A model generated the notes under the pieces. That model had not been told where the DNA came from. It made no database searches and saw only the letters and a list, made by a program, of their open reading frames with translations. DNA of 7,909 nucleotides from an uncultured Oscillospiraceae bacterium (GTDB lineage Bacteria; Bacillota; Clostridia; Oscillospirales; Oscillospiraceae): contig CAJTYO010000092.1 in NCBI GenBank assembly GCA_910584045.1, positions 1 to 7,909 on the forward strand. The letters are read 5' to 3'. Position 1 is the stretch's first letter. Every line of letters starts with the position of its first letter. Shown here piece by piece: positions 1-6,478 of this stretch. The translations under genes and the position numbers were made by a program.

Positions 1-312
1 GCGTCCATGATGGACCAGTTCGTCGTGGTCATCGAGCCCGGCGCGAGGAGCATCCAGACCTATGCACGCATCAAGCAGCTGGCGGCGGACATCGGGGTGC
101 ATCGGGTGCGGGTGGTGGCCAACAAGGTCCGGGATGAGCGGGATGAGGAATTCCTGCGCCAGCGCATTCCAGAGGAGGATCTGCTGGGCTTCATTCACTA
201 CAATGCAGACGTGATCGAAGCCGACCGCAACGGACAATCTCCCTTTGATTACAGCCGCAAGGCCGTGGAGGAAATCCGGGCCATCAAAGAACGAATGGAC
301 AACGAGAAATAA
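1..312 (+). CDS. cooC: CooC/AcsF-type nickel-insertion ATPase (C-terminal part, 5' end outside window)
   Basis: The reading frame is open from base 1 and ends at TAA 310-312, so 103 C-terminal residues are visible; the ATG codons at 7 and 10 are internal methionines, not starts. The visible part reads as the end of a MinD/CooC-like P-loop ATPase: a hydrophobic strand followed by EPGARSIQTYARIKQLA, then VVANKVRDE (the N-K-x-R segment typical of the nucleotide-binding region), then a DLLGFIHYNADVIEADRNGQ stretch typical of CooC tails. The Walker A and the CxC metal site would lie upstream and are not seen. Members of this family use ATP to deliver nickel to the C-cluster of CO dehydrogenase (CooC) or to acetyl-CoA synthase (AcsF) in the cytoplasm. 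The gene sits about 33 nt before acsB and is probably co-transcribed with it. From the tail alone I cannot decide between CooC and AcsF. Confidence 0.85.
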   Translation, partial: ASMMDQFVVVIEPGARSIQTYARIKQLAADIGVHRVRVVANKVRDERDEEFLRQRIPEEDLLGFIHYNADVIEADRNGQSPFDYSRKAVEEIRAIKERMDNEK

Positions 313-328
313 AAACTTCTAGTATCGT

Positions 329-334
329 GAGGAG
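329..334 (+). promoter_or_regulatory. Ribosome binding site that decides the acsB start
   Basis: GAGGAG at 329-334 is the only Shine-Dalgarno-like sequence in the cooC-acsB gap. The GTG at 334 overlaps it and cannot use it. The in-frame GTG at 346 lies 11 nt downstream, slightly long but workable, so 346 is the preferred start. Confidence 0.7.
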
Positions 335-345
335 TGTATAATAAC

Positions 346-2490
346 GTGAAAACATTATTCGAACGCGTTTTCTCCGGCAACGACGAGATGTACGCCCTGG
401 CCGTCAAGGCTGTGGACGAGGCTATGGCCAAGCTGGGGCCCAACGCCCCCGCCACATTTGGCGACACCGCCTACTCCCTGCCCTGCTTCTATGCCATGAC
501 CGGCAAGAAGGTGGCCACCGTAGGCGAGGCCAAGGCCGCCCTGGAGAACGAGGTCAAGGCTTTCATGACCCGCAACAGCCGCACCAAGGACATCTTCACC
601 TCCGGCGTAGCCACCGCCCTGTCCGCCGAAATCATCGAACTGATGAAATATGCCATGGCCGGCGGCAGCCCCTATGAGGAGCCCGTCATGGGCCACTTCA
701 CCGACGCCCAGGTCCGTGAGCTGGGCGTACCCCTGGTCACCCGGGACATCCCCGGCGTAGCGGTCATTATCGGCGCGGCTCCCACCGCCGAAGCTGGCGT
801 GGAGCTGGTGAAGAGCTATCAGTCCCAGGGCATTTTTGTCACCCTGGTGGGCGGCATTATCGACCAGTGCGTGGAGAAGGGCGTGAAGCTGGGCTTCAAT
901 GTGCGCAACGTGGCCCTGGGTCACGATCTGAGCAGCGTGGCCCACGTGGTCAGCGTGGCTCTGCGTGCGGCCTTCATCTTCGGCGCGGTCCAGGCGGGCG
1001 ACTATGAGGGCATGTGGCGGTACACCATGAACCGCGTGTTTGCCTTCGTCAACGCTTATGCCCCCGTAGACGACATGACCGTGGCCTGCGGCGCGGGCGC
1101 CATCCAGCTGGGCTTCCCCGTTGTCACCAACGACACCGAGGAGAACAACATGTTCCGCGTGCCCAAGAGCCTGATCATTCAGCCCGACATCAGCAAGTTC
1201 AACGCCACCAGCCTGGAGGCCCGGGACATCAAGATCAAGATCACCAACATCGACATCCCCGTGGCCTTCTCCTCCGCCTTCGAGGGCGAGATCGTCCGCC
1301 GCGGTGATATGCAGGTGGAGTTCGACGGCTCCCGCAAAACCGGCCTGGAGCTGGTCCGCGCCAAGGAGCTCAGCGAGATCGAGGACCACCGCTTCACCCT
1401 CATCGGGCCGGACTTCGACTCCTTTGAGGTGGGCAGCAAGGTGGACTTCTGCATGGTGGCCGACGTAGCCGGCAAGAACATGACCAGCGACTTCGAGTCC
1501 GTCTTCGAGCGGAAATTCCACGCCTATATCAACTGCATGGAGGGCGTGATGCACACCGGCCAGCGCGACGTGATCCGCGTACGCATCAGCAAGGCCGCTT
1601 TCGAGGCCGGCGTGCGTGCCAAGCACTTCGCCGAGGTGCTGTACGCCAAGCTGAAGAGCGACTATGACGCAGTCATCGACAAGTGTGAGGTTACCATCAT
1701 CACCGATCCCGCCGAGTGCGAGAAGTTCCGTCACGAGGTTGCCATCCCCGCCTATGAGAAGCGCGACGAGCGCCTGGGCAGCCTGACGGATGAGAATGTG
1801 GATCAGTTCTACACCTGCATCATGTGCCAGTCCTTCTCCCCCAGCCATGTGTGCATTGTCACCCCCGAGCGTCTGGGCCTGTGCGGCGCGGTGAGCTGGC
1901 TGGACGCCAAGGCCACCAACGAGCTGGACCCCTCCGGTCCCTGCCAGATCGTTCCCAAGGCCCATGTGATCGACGAGAACATCGGCCGCTGGGAGGAGGT
2001 CAACGAGGCGGTCAAGAAGTACAGCCAGGGCGCACTGGAGAGTGTGACGCTGTATTCCATCATGGAGGACCCCATGACCAGCTGCGGCTGCTTCGAGTGT
2101 ATCTGCGGCATCGAGCCCTTCTCCAACGGCGTGGCCATTGTCAACCGTGAGCACACGGGCATGACCCCCCTGGGCATGACCTTCTCCGAGATGGCCTCCA
2201 TGACGGGCGGCGGCGTGCAGACCCCGGGCTTCATGGGCCACGGCAAGCATTTTATCGCCTCCAAGAAGTTCATGAAGGCCGAGGGCGGCCTGAGCCGCAT
2301 CGTCTGGATGCCCAAGGCTCTGAAGGATCAGGTGGCGGAGAAGCTGAACGCCTCCGCCAAGGAGCTGTATGGCATTGATAACTTCGCCGATATGATCGGC
2401 GACGAGACCATCACCGAGGATGCCGAGACCCTTCTCAATTATCTGACCGAGAAGGGACATCCCGTCCTTGGCATGGACCCCCTCATGTAA
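346..2490 (+). CDS. acsB: Acetyl-CoA synthase, CODH/ACS complex beta subunit
   Basis: This enzyme forms acetyl-CoA from CO (channelled from CO dehydrogenase), a methyl group from the corrinoid protein and CoA, the last step of the Wood-Ljungdahl pathway. From GTG 346 the protein is 714 aa against 729 in Moorella thermoacetica. The A-cluster ligands occur with exact family spacing at a constant offset of 15: C491, C494, C503 and C513 (Moorella C506, C509, C518, C528) for the Fe4S4 cubane, and the C580-G-C582 pair (C595/C597) for the distal nickel. The Phe next to the active site (Moorella F512) is F497. The length implies all three domains, roughly 1-297 (CODH-contacting), 298-463 and 464-714. 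An alternative GTG at 334 would add four residues but overlaps the ribosome binding site. A GC hairpin follows the stop codon, so acsB is last in its operon. The protein looks intact and functional. Confidence 0.96.
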   Translation: MKTLFERVFSGNDEMYALAVKAVDEAMAKLGPNAPATFGDTAYSLPCFYAMTGKKVATVGEAKAALENEVKAFMTRNSRTKDIFTSGVATALSAEIIELMKYAMAGGSPYEEPVMGHFTDAQVRELGVPLVTRDIPGVAVIIGAAPTAEAGVELVKSYQSQGIFVTLVGGIIDQCVEKGVKLGFNVRNVALGHDLSSVAHVVSVALRAAFIFGAVQAGDYEGMWRYTMNRVFAFVNAYAPVDDMTVACGAGAIQLGFPVVTNDTEENNMFRVPKSLIIQPDISKFNATSLEARDIKIKITNIDIPVAFSSAFEGEIVRRGDMQVEFDGSRKTGLELVRAKELSEIEDHRFTLIGPDFDSFEVGSKVDFCMVADVAGKNMTSDFESVFERKFHAYINCMEGVMHTGQRDVIRVRISKAAFEAGVRAKHFAEVLYAKLKSDYDAVIDKCEVTIITDPAECEKFRHEVAIPAYEKRDERLGSLTDENVDQFYTCIMCQSFSPSHVCIVTPERLGLCGAVSWLDAKATNELDPSGPCQIVPKAHVIDENIGRWEEVNEAVKKYSQGALESVTLYSIMEDPMTSCGCFECICGIEPFSNGVAIVNREHTGMTPLGMTFSEMASMTGGGVQTPGFMGHGKHFIASKKFMKAEGGLSRIVWMPKALKDQVAEKLNASAKELYGIDNFADMIGDETITEDAETLLNYLTEKGHPVLGMDPLM

Positions 2491-2499
2491 TATTTTTGC

Positions 2500-2536
2500 G
2501 GAGGCCGCCTGGAGACAGGCGGCCTCCCGGTTTGTT
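2500..2536 (+). terminator. Hairpin ending the CODH/ACS operon
   Basis: A perfect 11-bp GC-rich stem pairs 2500-2510 with 2517-2527 around the loop GGAGAC, starting 10 nt after the acsB stop. The following T tract is weak (GGTTTGTT), so it may act as a leaky terminator or as a 3'-end RNA-stabilising hairpin. Confidence 0.7.
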
Positions 2537-2822
2537 CCAGCGGAACCGCCGAACTGTCCGCGCTTGCCTATGTTGGTTCGTCAAAATATTAAACTGCCCG
2601 GTTAACTGGAAACTATCTTTAAAAACATAAAGTCGTTTGTAACTGTATAAAGGCGTCCCCCCAGCAAAAAGGAACTGTCCCATTCAAAGAGTTTTTGTGG
2701 AGGTTATGCTTCGGTTTTCGTTCTCAGGCCCTTGCATGAGTGAGGGCGTACAAGAACCCGTCTCTGCAAATTTCTCCTATTATAAAATGCGCGAGAGGAC
2801 ACTCCCTAGCAAAAACCGTCTC
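2537..2822. other. Intergenic stretch with no convincing gene
   Basis: About 285 bp of AT-richer DNA lie between the acsB hairpin and the thrS promoter. No ORF here has a ribosome binding site or a recognisable product. What can be seen is GAACTGTCC at 2551-2559, repeated within the longer motif CAAAAAGGAACTGTCCCATT at 2665-2684. A relative of that motif recurs downstream of thrS at 4918-4935. Confidence 0.6.
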
Positions 2823-2851
2823 TTGACAACCAGCCCCCCAAGTGTTATATT
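2823..2851 (+). promoter_or_regulatory. Sigma-A-type promoter of the thrS T-box transcript
   Basis: A perfect -35 box TTGACA (2823-2828) is separated by 17 bp from the -10 box TATATT (2846-2851). This predicts a transcript starting near 2858, just before the T-box stem I. Confidence 0.85.
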
Positions 2852-2857
2852 AAAAAG

Positions 2858-3102
2858 CAAATTAGCAATGACGAAGACGCCGCCCATTGCCGCCGCTCAG
2901 AGAGGGGATCGTTCTGCTGCGAGATCCCTGCGGTCCGCAGGGATTCCGGCCACCGCTTCCGAGCCGCCCGGGATGACCGGGACGTCTGCCGCACGTTACA
3001 GCGGCCACGAGCGACGATGCGCATTGCGCGCCGTAAGCAGGGTGGAACCGTGGAGTTTTTTAGCTTCACCCCTGATTTAACTTGCAGGGGTGAAGTTTTT
3101 TT
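2858..3102 (+). promoter_or_regulatory. T-box riboswitch (tRNA-Thr sensing leader) of thrS
   Basis: The leader senses uncharged tRNA-Thr and permits readthrough into thrS. Stem I is legible: GAAG 2873-2876 pairs with CTTC 2956-2959, and CCGC 2893-2896 pairs with GCGG 2930-2933. An AGAGAG bulge (2899-2904) and a terminal helix GGGATC/GATCCC (2905-2910/2923-2928) carry the GNUG-type loop GCTGCGAG. The probable specifier is ACC (2952-2954), followed by GCTTCCGAGC in the same layout as known T-boxes (for example GGC-ATTCTTGAGC in B. subtilis glyQS). A stem III candidate pairs 2988-2992 with 3001-3005. The T-box core GGGTGGAACCG gives an antiterminator: CAGGG 3038-3042 with CCCTG 3070-3074, a 7-nt bulge TGGAACC 3043-3049, and GTGGAG 3050-3055 with CTTCAC 3064-3069. 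This excludes the terminator at 3064-3102. The bulge TGGA would fit a tRNA ending UCCA. Confidence 0.95.
3064..3102 (+). terminator. Regulated terminator of the T-box leader
   Basis: CTTCACCCCTG (3064-3074) pairs perfectly over 11 bp with CAGGGGTGAAG (3085-3095), followed by seven T (3096-3102). The 5' arm is the same sequence used as the 3' side of the antiterminator, so the two folds are mutually exclusive. Confidence 0.95.
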
Positions 3103-3129
3103 GCCCCCATTTGGAAAGGAGCACCTATC

Positions 3130-4887
3130 ATGAGCGAAGAAAACCTGTATACCTTTGAAAACGAAGTCTACCGCAAGACCTACTGGCACACCTGCTCCCA
3201 CGTGCTGGCCCAGGCCATGAAGCGCCTGCACCCGGAGGTGAAGCTGGCCATCGGCCCCAGCATCGACAACGGCTTCTACTACGACTTCGACACCCCCCAG
3301 CCCTTTACCGAGGCCCAGATGGAGGAGCTTGAGGTGGAAATGCGGAAAATCTGCAAGGAGAAGCTGAAGCTGGAGCGTTTTGAGCTGCCCCGTCAGGAGG
3401 CCATCGCCTACATGGAGGAGAAGGGCGAGCCATACAAGGTGGAGCTCATCAACGACCTGCCCGAGGACGCGGTCATCTCCTTCTATAAACAGGGCGAGTT
3501 CGTGGATCTCTGCGCCGGCCCCCACGTGGATTCCACCGGCCGCATCAAGGGCAACGCCATCAAGCTCACCGCCTGCAACGCCGCCTATTGGCGGGGCGAC
3601 TCCAGCCGCCAGACTCTCCAGAGAATTTACGGCGTGGCCTTCCCTAAGAAGGACGAGCTGGATGAGTACCTGGCCCGGATCGAGGAGGCCAAGAAACGGG
3701 ACCACCGCAAGCTGGGCAAGGAGCTGGGCCTCTTCATGATGAGCGAGGAGGGCCCTGGCTTCCCCTTCTTCCTTCCCAAAGGTATGGTCCTGAAAAACAC
3801 CCTCCTGGACTACTGGCGGGAGTGCCACAAGCGGTACGGCTATGTGGAAATCGCCACCCCCATCATCCTCAACCAGCACCTGTGGCACCAGTCCGGCCAC
3901 TGGGATCACTACAAGGACAACATGTATACCACCCTTATCGACGGGGAGGACTACGCCGTCAAACCCATGAACTGTCCCGGCGGTATGCTGGTGTATAAGA
4001 ACGAGCCCCACTCCTACCGCGACCTGCCCATCCGGGCGGCGGAACTGGGCCTGGTCCACCGCCACGAGATGAGCGGCGCCCTCCACGGCCTGTTCCGGGT
4101 GCGGTGCTTCACCCAGGACGACGCCCACATCTTCATGACCCCGGAGCAGATGAAGGACGAGATCAAAAATGTGGTGCGCCTCTTCGACGAGATGTACTCC
4201 ACCTTCGGCCTCACTTATCAGATCGAACTGAGCACCATGCCCGAGGACCACATGGGCGATGAGGAGGTCTGGCGCTTCGCCGAGGATACGCTTCAGGCCG
4301 CTATCACCGAGCTGGGCAAGGACTTCCAGCTCAACCCCGGCGACGGCGCGTTCTATGGGCCCAAGCTGGATTTCCATCTGTCCGACAGCCTGGGCCGGAC
4401 TTGGCAGTGCGGCACTATCCAACTGGATATGCAGATGCCTGAGCGGTTCGAGCTGGAGTACGTGGGCGAGGATGGCGAGAAGCACCGTCCCATCATGATC
4501 CACCGTGCCCTGCTGGGCTCCATCGAGCGGTTCATCGGCGTCATCACCGAGCACTTCGCCGGAGCCTTCCCCACCTGGCTGAACCCGGTGCAGGTGAAGG
4601 TGCTGCCCGTCACCGACCGTGCAGCGGAGTACGCCCGCGACATCTCCGCCAAACTGGACGCCCAGGGCTTCCGCGCAGAGGTGGACGGCCGCAACGAGAA
4701 GATCGGCAAGAAGATCCGTGAGGCCCAGCTGGAGAAGATCCCCTACATGCTGGTAGTGGGCGACCGTGACATGGAGGCGGGCTCCGTCTCCGTCCGGCAC
4801 CGCTCTGATGGCGACCTGGGGGCCATGAGCCTGGAGGCGTTCTCCGCCATGCTGCGGCAGGCGGTGGACTCCAAGGAGCGAAAATAA
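3130..4887 (+). CDS. thrS: Threonine--tRNA ligase, TGS-less form
   Basis: This cytoplasmic class II synthetase charges tRNA-Thr. The ATG at 3130 is preceded by AGGAG (3117-3121) at 8-nt spacing. The 585-aa product begins almost directly in the editing domain: H20xxxH24 and C128/H132 in LCAGPH correspond to the four editing-site residues of E. coli ThrRS (H73, H77, C182, H186), so hydrolysis of Ser-tRNA-Thr should be retained. The catalytic core (about 195-480) has the zinc ligands C282 (MNCPGGM), H333 (DDAHIF) and H458 (MIHRALLGS), a motif 2 region FRVRCFTQDDAH and motif 3 GSIERF (463-468). The anticodon-binding domain occupies about 485-580. The roughly 60-residue N-terminal TGS domain of the 642-aa E. 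coli enzyme is absent, and no coding sequence for it fits upstream, because the T-box terminator ends at 3102. Expression is controlled by the T-box leader; the gene appears to be monocistronic. Confidence 0.97.
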   Translation: MSEENLYTFENEVYRKTYWHTCSHVLAQAMKRLHPEVKLAIGPSIDNGFYYDFDTPQPFTEAQMEELEVEMRKICKEKLKLERFELPRQEAIAYMEEKGEPYKVELINDLPEDAVISFYKQGEFVDLCAGPHVDSTGRIKGNAIKLTACNAAYWRGDSSRQTLQRIYGVAFPKKDELDEYLARIEEAKKRDHRKLGKELGLFMMSEEGPGFPFFLPKGMVLKNTLLDYWRECHKRYGYVEIATPIILNQHLWHQSGHWDHYKDNMYTTLIDGEDYAVKPMNCPGGMLVYKNEPHSYRDLPIRAAELGLVHRHEMSGALHGLFRVRCFTQDDAHIFMTPEQMKDEIKNVVRLFDEMYSTFGLTYQIELSTMPEDHMGDEEVWRFAEDTLQAAITELGKDFQLNPGDGAFYGPKLDFHLSDSLGRTWQCGTIQLDMQMPERFELEYVGEDGEKHRPIMIHRALLGSIERFIGVITEHFAGAFPTWLNPVQVKVLPVTDRAAEYARDISAKLDAQGFRAEVDGRNEKIGKKIREAQLEKIPYMLVVGDRDMEAGSVSVRHRSDGDLGAMSLEAFSAMLRQAVDSKERK

Positions 4888-5061
4888 ATGCAATACTATA
4901 TTTTCGCGAAAAAGTATCAAAAAGGACTGTACCATCAAGACAAGGACCACTGCCATTCCGGGATTTCTGCCCGGCGTTAGGCAGGCAAAGCCCGCCCAGC
5001 CCTAAGCCGCCATATGCGGCCTACGGGTGACAGTATGGCTTCCTTATTTGAGAATAGTATC
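4888..5061. other. Unidentified structured region after thrS
   Basis: There is no gene-like ORF. Several inverted repeats can be seen: a 12-bp palindrome TTTTCGCGAAAA (4901-4912) flanked by ATACT/AGTAT; a nested hairpin TGCC 4951-4954/GGCA 4980-4983 enclosing CCGGG 4958-4962/CCCGG 4970-4974; and GCCGC 5006-5010/GCGGC 5016-5020. AGTATCA occurs as a direct repeat at 4913-4919 and 5055-5061. It could be a 3'-UTR, a small RNA ending at the next terminator, or a short non-coding repeat element. I do not recognise any known RNA family. Confidence 0.4.
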
Positions 5062-5095
5062 AGCTCCCGGCACAGCGGCGTGCCGGGAGCTTTTT
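5062..5095 (+). terminator. Intrinsic terminator of the thrS unit
   Basis: AGCTCCCGGCAC (5062-5073) pairs perfectly over 12 bp with GTGCCGGGAGCT (5080-5091) around the loop AGCGGC, and is followed by a T run ending at 5095. This is a strong rho-independent terminator that separates thrS from the TRAP operon. Confidence 0.93.
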
Positions 5096-5346
5096 CGACA
5101 GATTTCGATATAGATTTCCCCTCTCAAATGCAGGGATGAATTTTTCTTTTGCAGGATGAACAGCTCAAAATTGCAAAATAGCGGGTTTTTACCGCAGCCA
5201 ACCGTCACAGACAAACGCTCTCATTTTTGTCCTTCTACTGTGTATACAGCCCAATAAATCATAATTACCCTCGTAATTTCGCCCTTATTTTGTAGCTTCT
5301 TCTAAAAAGCCAGGAAACAAAAGATGAATTTGTATGGATTTGCCAC
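5096..5346. other. AT-rich upstream region of the TRAP operon
   Basis: No gene is seen. Short repeated words are present: TGCAGGGATGAA (5129-5140), TGCAGGATGAA (5150-5160), and TTTTGCAGGA at 5147-5156 and again at 5354-5363 inside the promoter spacer. An 8-bp palindrome TGTATACA lies at 5241-5248. Any of these could be regulator sites, but none matches an operator I can name. Confidence 0.4.
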
Positions 5347-5375
5347 TTGCATTTTTTGCAGGACAGCGTTATAAT
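5347..5375 (+). promoter_or_regulatory. Sigma-A-type promoter of the TRAP-TAXI operon
   Basis: A -35 box TTGCAT (5347-5352) is followed after 17 bp by a perfect -10 TATAAT (5370-5375). Transcription would start near 5382, about 40 nt before the ATG of the binding protein. This also rules out an upstream in-frame start at 5334. Confidence 0.85.
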
Positions 5376-5423
5376 CATTGCATACCTCAGGTGAGACATC
5401 TTTTGGAAAAGGAAGAAACGACT

Positions 5424-6416
5424 ATGAAAAAGAAGGTATTTGCGCTTGTCATGGCAATGGTCATGATCCTGTCCCTGGCCGCCTGCGGCGGCGATGACGG
5501 CGGCAAGGGCGCCGCTGCTGTAGACACCAACACCGTGGCCGTGGGCGCTGTCGTCATCGCCCGGGACGACGTCCCCGAGGACGACGTCTACGCCTTCGTC
5601 TCCACCATCTTTGACAACAAGGACGCCATCACCGAGCAGCACGACAAGGGCAAGGAGCTGGACCTGGACTTCGCCTCCTCCGTCACCAGCGTCCCCTATC
5701 ACCCCGGCGCTGCCAAGTACTTCTCTGAGAAGGGCAAGAACGTGGCCTCCGTCAAGACCGGCGCGGGCGCTGGCGACTCCAAGGCCCTCTCCTTCGGCAC
5801 CGGCGGCGACACCGGTACTTACTACGGCTTCGGCGGCGTGCTGTCCAGCTATGTCTCCTCCAACACCAACGTCTCCGTTACCGCCCTGACCTCCGGCGGC
5901 TCCAAGGCCAACATCGAGGATCTGGACGCCGGCAACGTGCAGCTGGCCTTTGTCCAGTCCGACGTTATGAGCTATGCCTATAACGGCGAGCGCCTGTTTG
6001 ACAGCGCCGTCACCGGCTTCTCCGTGGTGGCCGCCCTGTACATGGAGCAGGTTCAGATCGTCACCACCAACCCCGACATCAAGTCCGTAGCCGACCTGGC
6101 GGGCAAGTCCGTCTCCATCGGCGACCGGGGCTCGGGCGTGTGGTTCAACGCCGTTGATGTCCTGGGCGCCTACGGCATCGACCCCGACGCCGGCATTAAG
6201 CCCGTGTACCAGGGCTTCGGCGACAGCGCCGAGAGCCTGAAGGACGGCAAGATCGACGCGGCCTTCGTGGTGGCCGGCGCGCCCACCACCGCCATCGTGG
6301 ACCTGGCCACCTCCAAGCCCGTGTATCTGGTCAGCCTTGACGAGAGCCACACCAGCGATCTGCTGAAGGCGTCCCCCTACTACAGCGCCTACACCATCAA
6401 GGCCGGCACATATTGA
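5424..6416 (+). CDS. TRAP-TAXI transporter substrate-binding lipoprotein, apparently circularly permuted
   Basis: The protein is 330 aa, with ATG 5424 behind AAGGAAG (5409-5415). Residues 1-20 are a lipoprotein signal peptide with lipobox LAAC; Cys21 would be lipidated and hold the protein on the outer face of the membrane. TAXI proteins capture a small organic substrate (carboxylates or amino acids in studied cases) for a TRAP permease. The family hallmark FGTGGDTGTYYGFGG, normally close to the mature N-terminus, lies at 124-138. It is followed by AFVQSDVMSYAY (175-186), ADLAGKSVSIGDRGSG (223-238) and SPYYSAYTIKAGTY (317-330), where the ORF stops. The segment that normally follows AGTY, including TVAVGAVVIARDD (37-49) and the usual end motif HPGAAKYFSEKG (93-104), is instead placed right after the lipobox linker. 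All parts seem present but reordered. The substrate is unknown. The fused permease gene follows directly. Confidence 0.93.
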   Translation: MKKKVFALVMAMVMILSLAACGGDDGGKGAAAVDTNTVAVGAVVIARDDVPEDDVYAFVSTIFDNKDAITEQHDKGKELDLDFASSVTSVPYHPGAAKYFSEKGKNVASVKTGAGAGDSKALSFGTGGDTGTYYGFGGVLSSYVSSNTNVSVTALTSGGSKANIEDLDAGNVQLAFVQSDVMSYAYNGERLFDSAVTGFSVVAALYMEQVQIVTTNPDIKSVADLAGKSVSIGDRGSGVWFNAVDVLGAYGIDPDAGIKPVYQGFGDSAESLKDGKIDAAFVVAGAPTTAIVDLATSKPVYLVSLDESHTSDLLKASPYYSAYTIKAGTY

Positions 6417-6448
6417 TTCCTTTCGATTTTCTCTACCCCACCCCTTCA

Positions 6449-6478
6449 GGCAAGGGCCGCGCAAGCGCGGCCCTTGCC
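6449..6478 (+). repeat. Perfect inverted repeat (hairpin 1) between binding protein and permease
   Basis: GGCAAGGGCCGCG (6449-6461) pairs perfectly with CGCGGCCCTTGCC (6466-6478) around the loop CAAG. It begins 32 nt after the TAXI stop codon. No T tract follows, so it is more likely an RNA-stabilising or pausing structure than a terminator on its own. Confidence 0.85.

Noticed and set aside
355..2460. 701-codon open frame on the minus strand opposite acsB
   Set aside because: It mirrors the codon bias of acsB: low-complexity, His/Gly/Val/Leu-rich product, no ribosome binding site, no family resemblance. The same applies to the minus-strand frames at 2845-4956, 5265-6464 and 6546-7820.
2976..2978. 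Second ACC (GATGACCGGG) as T-box specifier
   Set aside because: The ACC at 2952-2954 is followed by GCTTCCGAGC in the canonical position after a specifier, and the helices around it fit stem I. The second ACC falls in a separate CCCGG/CCGGG hairpin.
2697..3080. 127-codon + strand ORF before thrS
   Set aside because: It runs through the thrS promoter and nearly all of the T-box leader, and its product is unlike any protein I know. The RNA structure explains the sequence better.
4941..5020. Riboswitch (cobalamin-, ZTP- or fluoride-like) after thrS
   Set aside because: I compared it with remembered core motifs and none matched beyond a few bases, so I kept it as an unidentified structured region.
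5241..5248. TGTATACA palindrome as a GntR-type operator
   Set aside because: A single 8-bp palindrome more than 100 bp from the promoter, with no second site and no regulator gene in view, is too weak.
5334..5423. Upstream TTG start that would add 30 residues to the TAXI protein
   Set aside because: It precedes the TATAAT promoter and would bury the lipoprotein signal peptide. ATG 5424 has a proper Shine-Dalgarno sequence and signal peptide.
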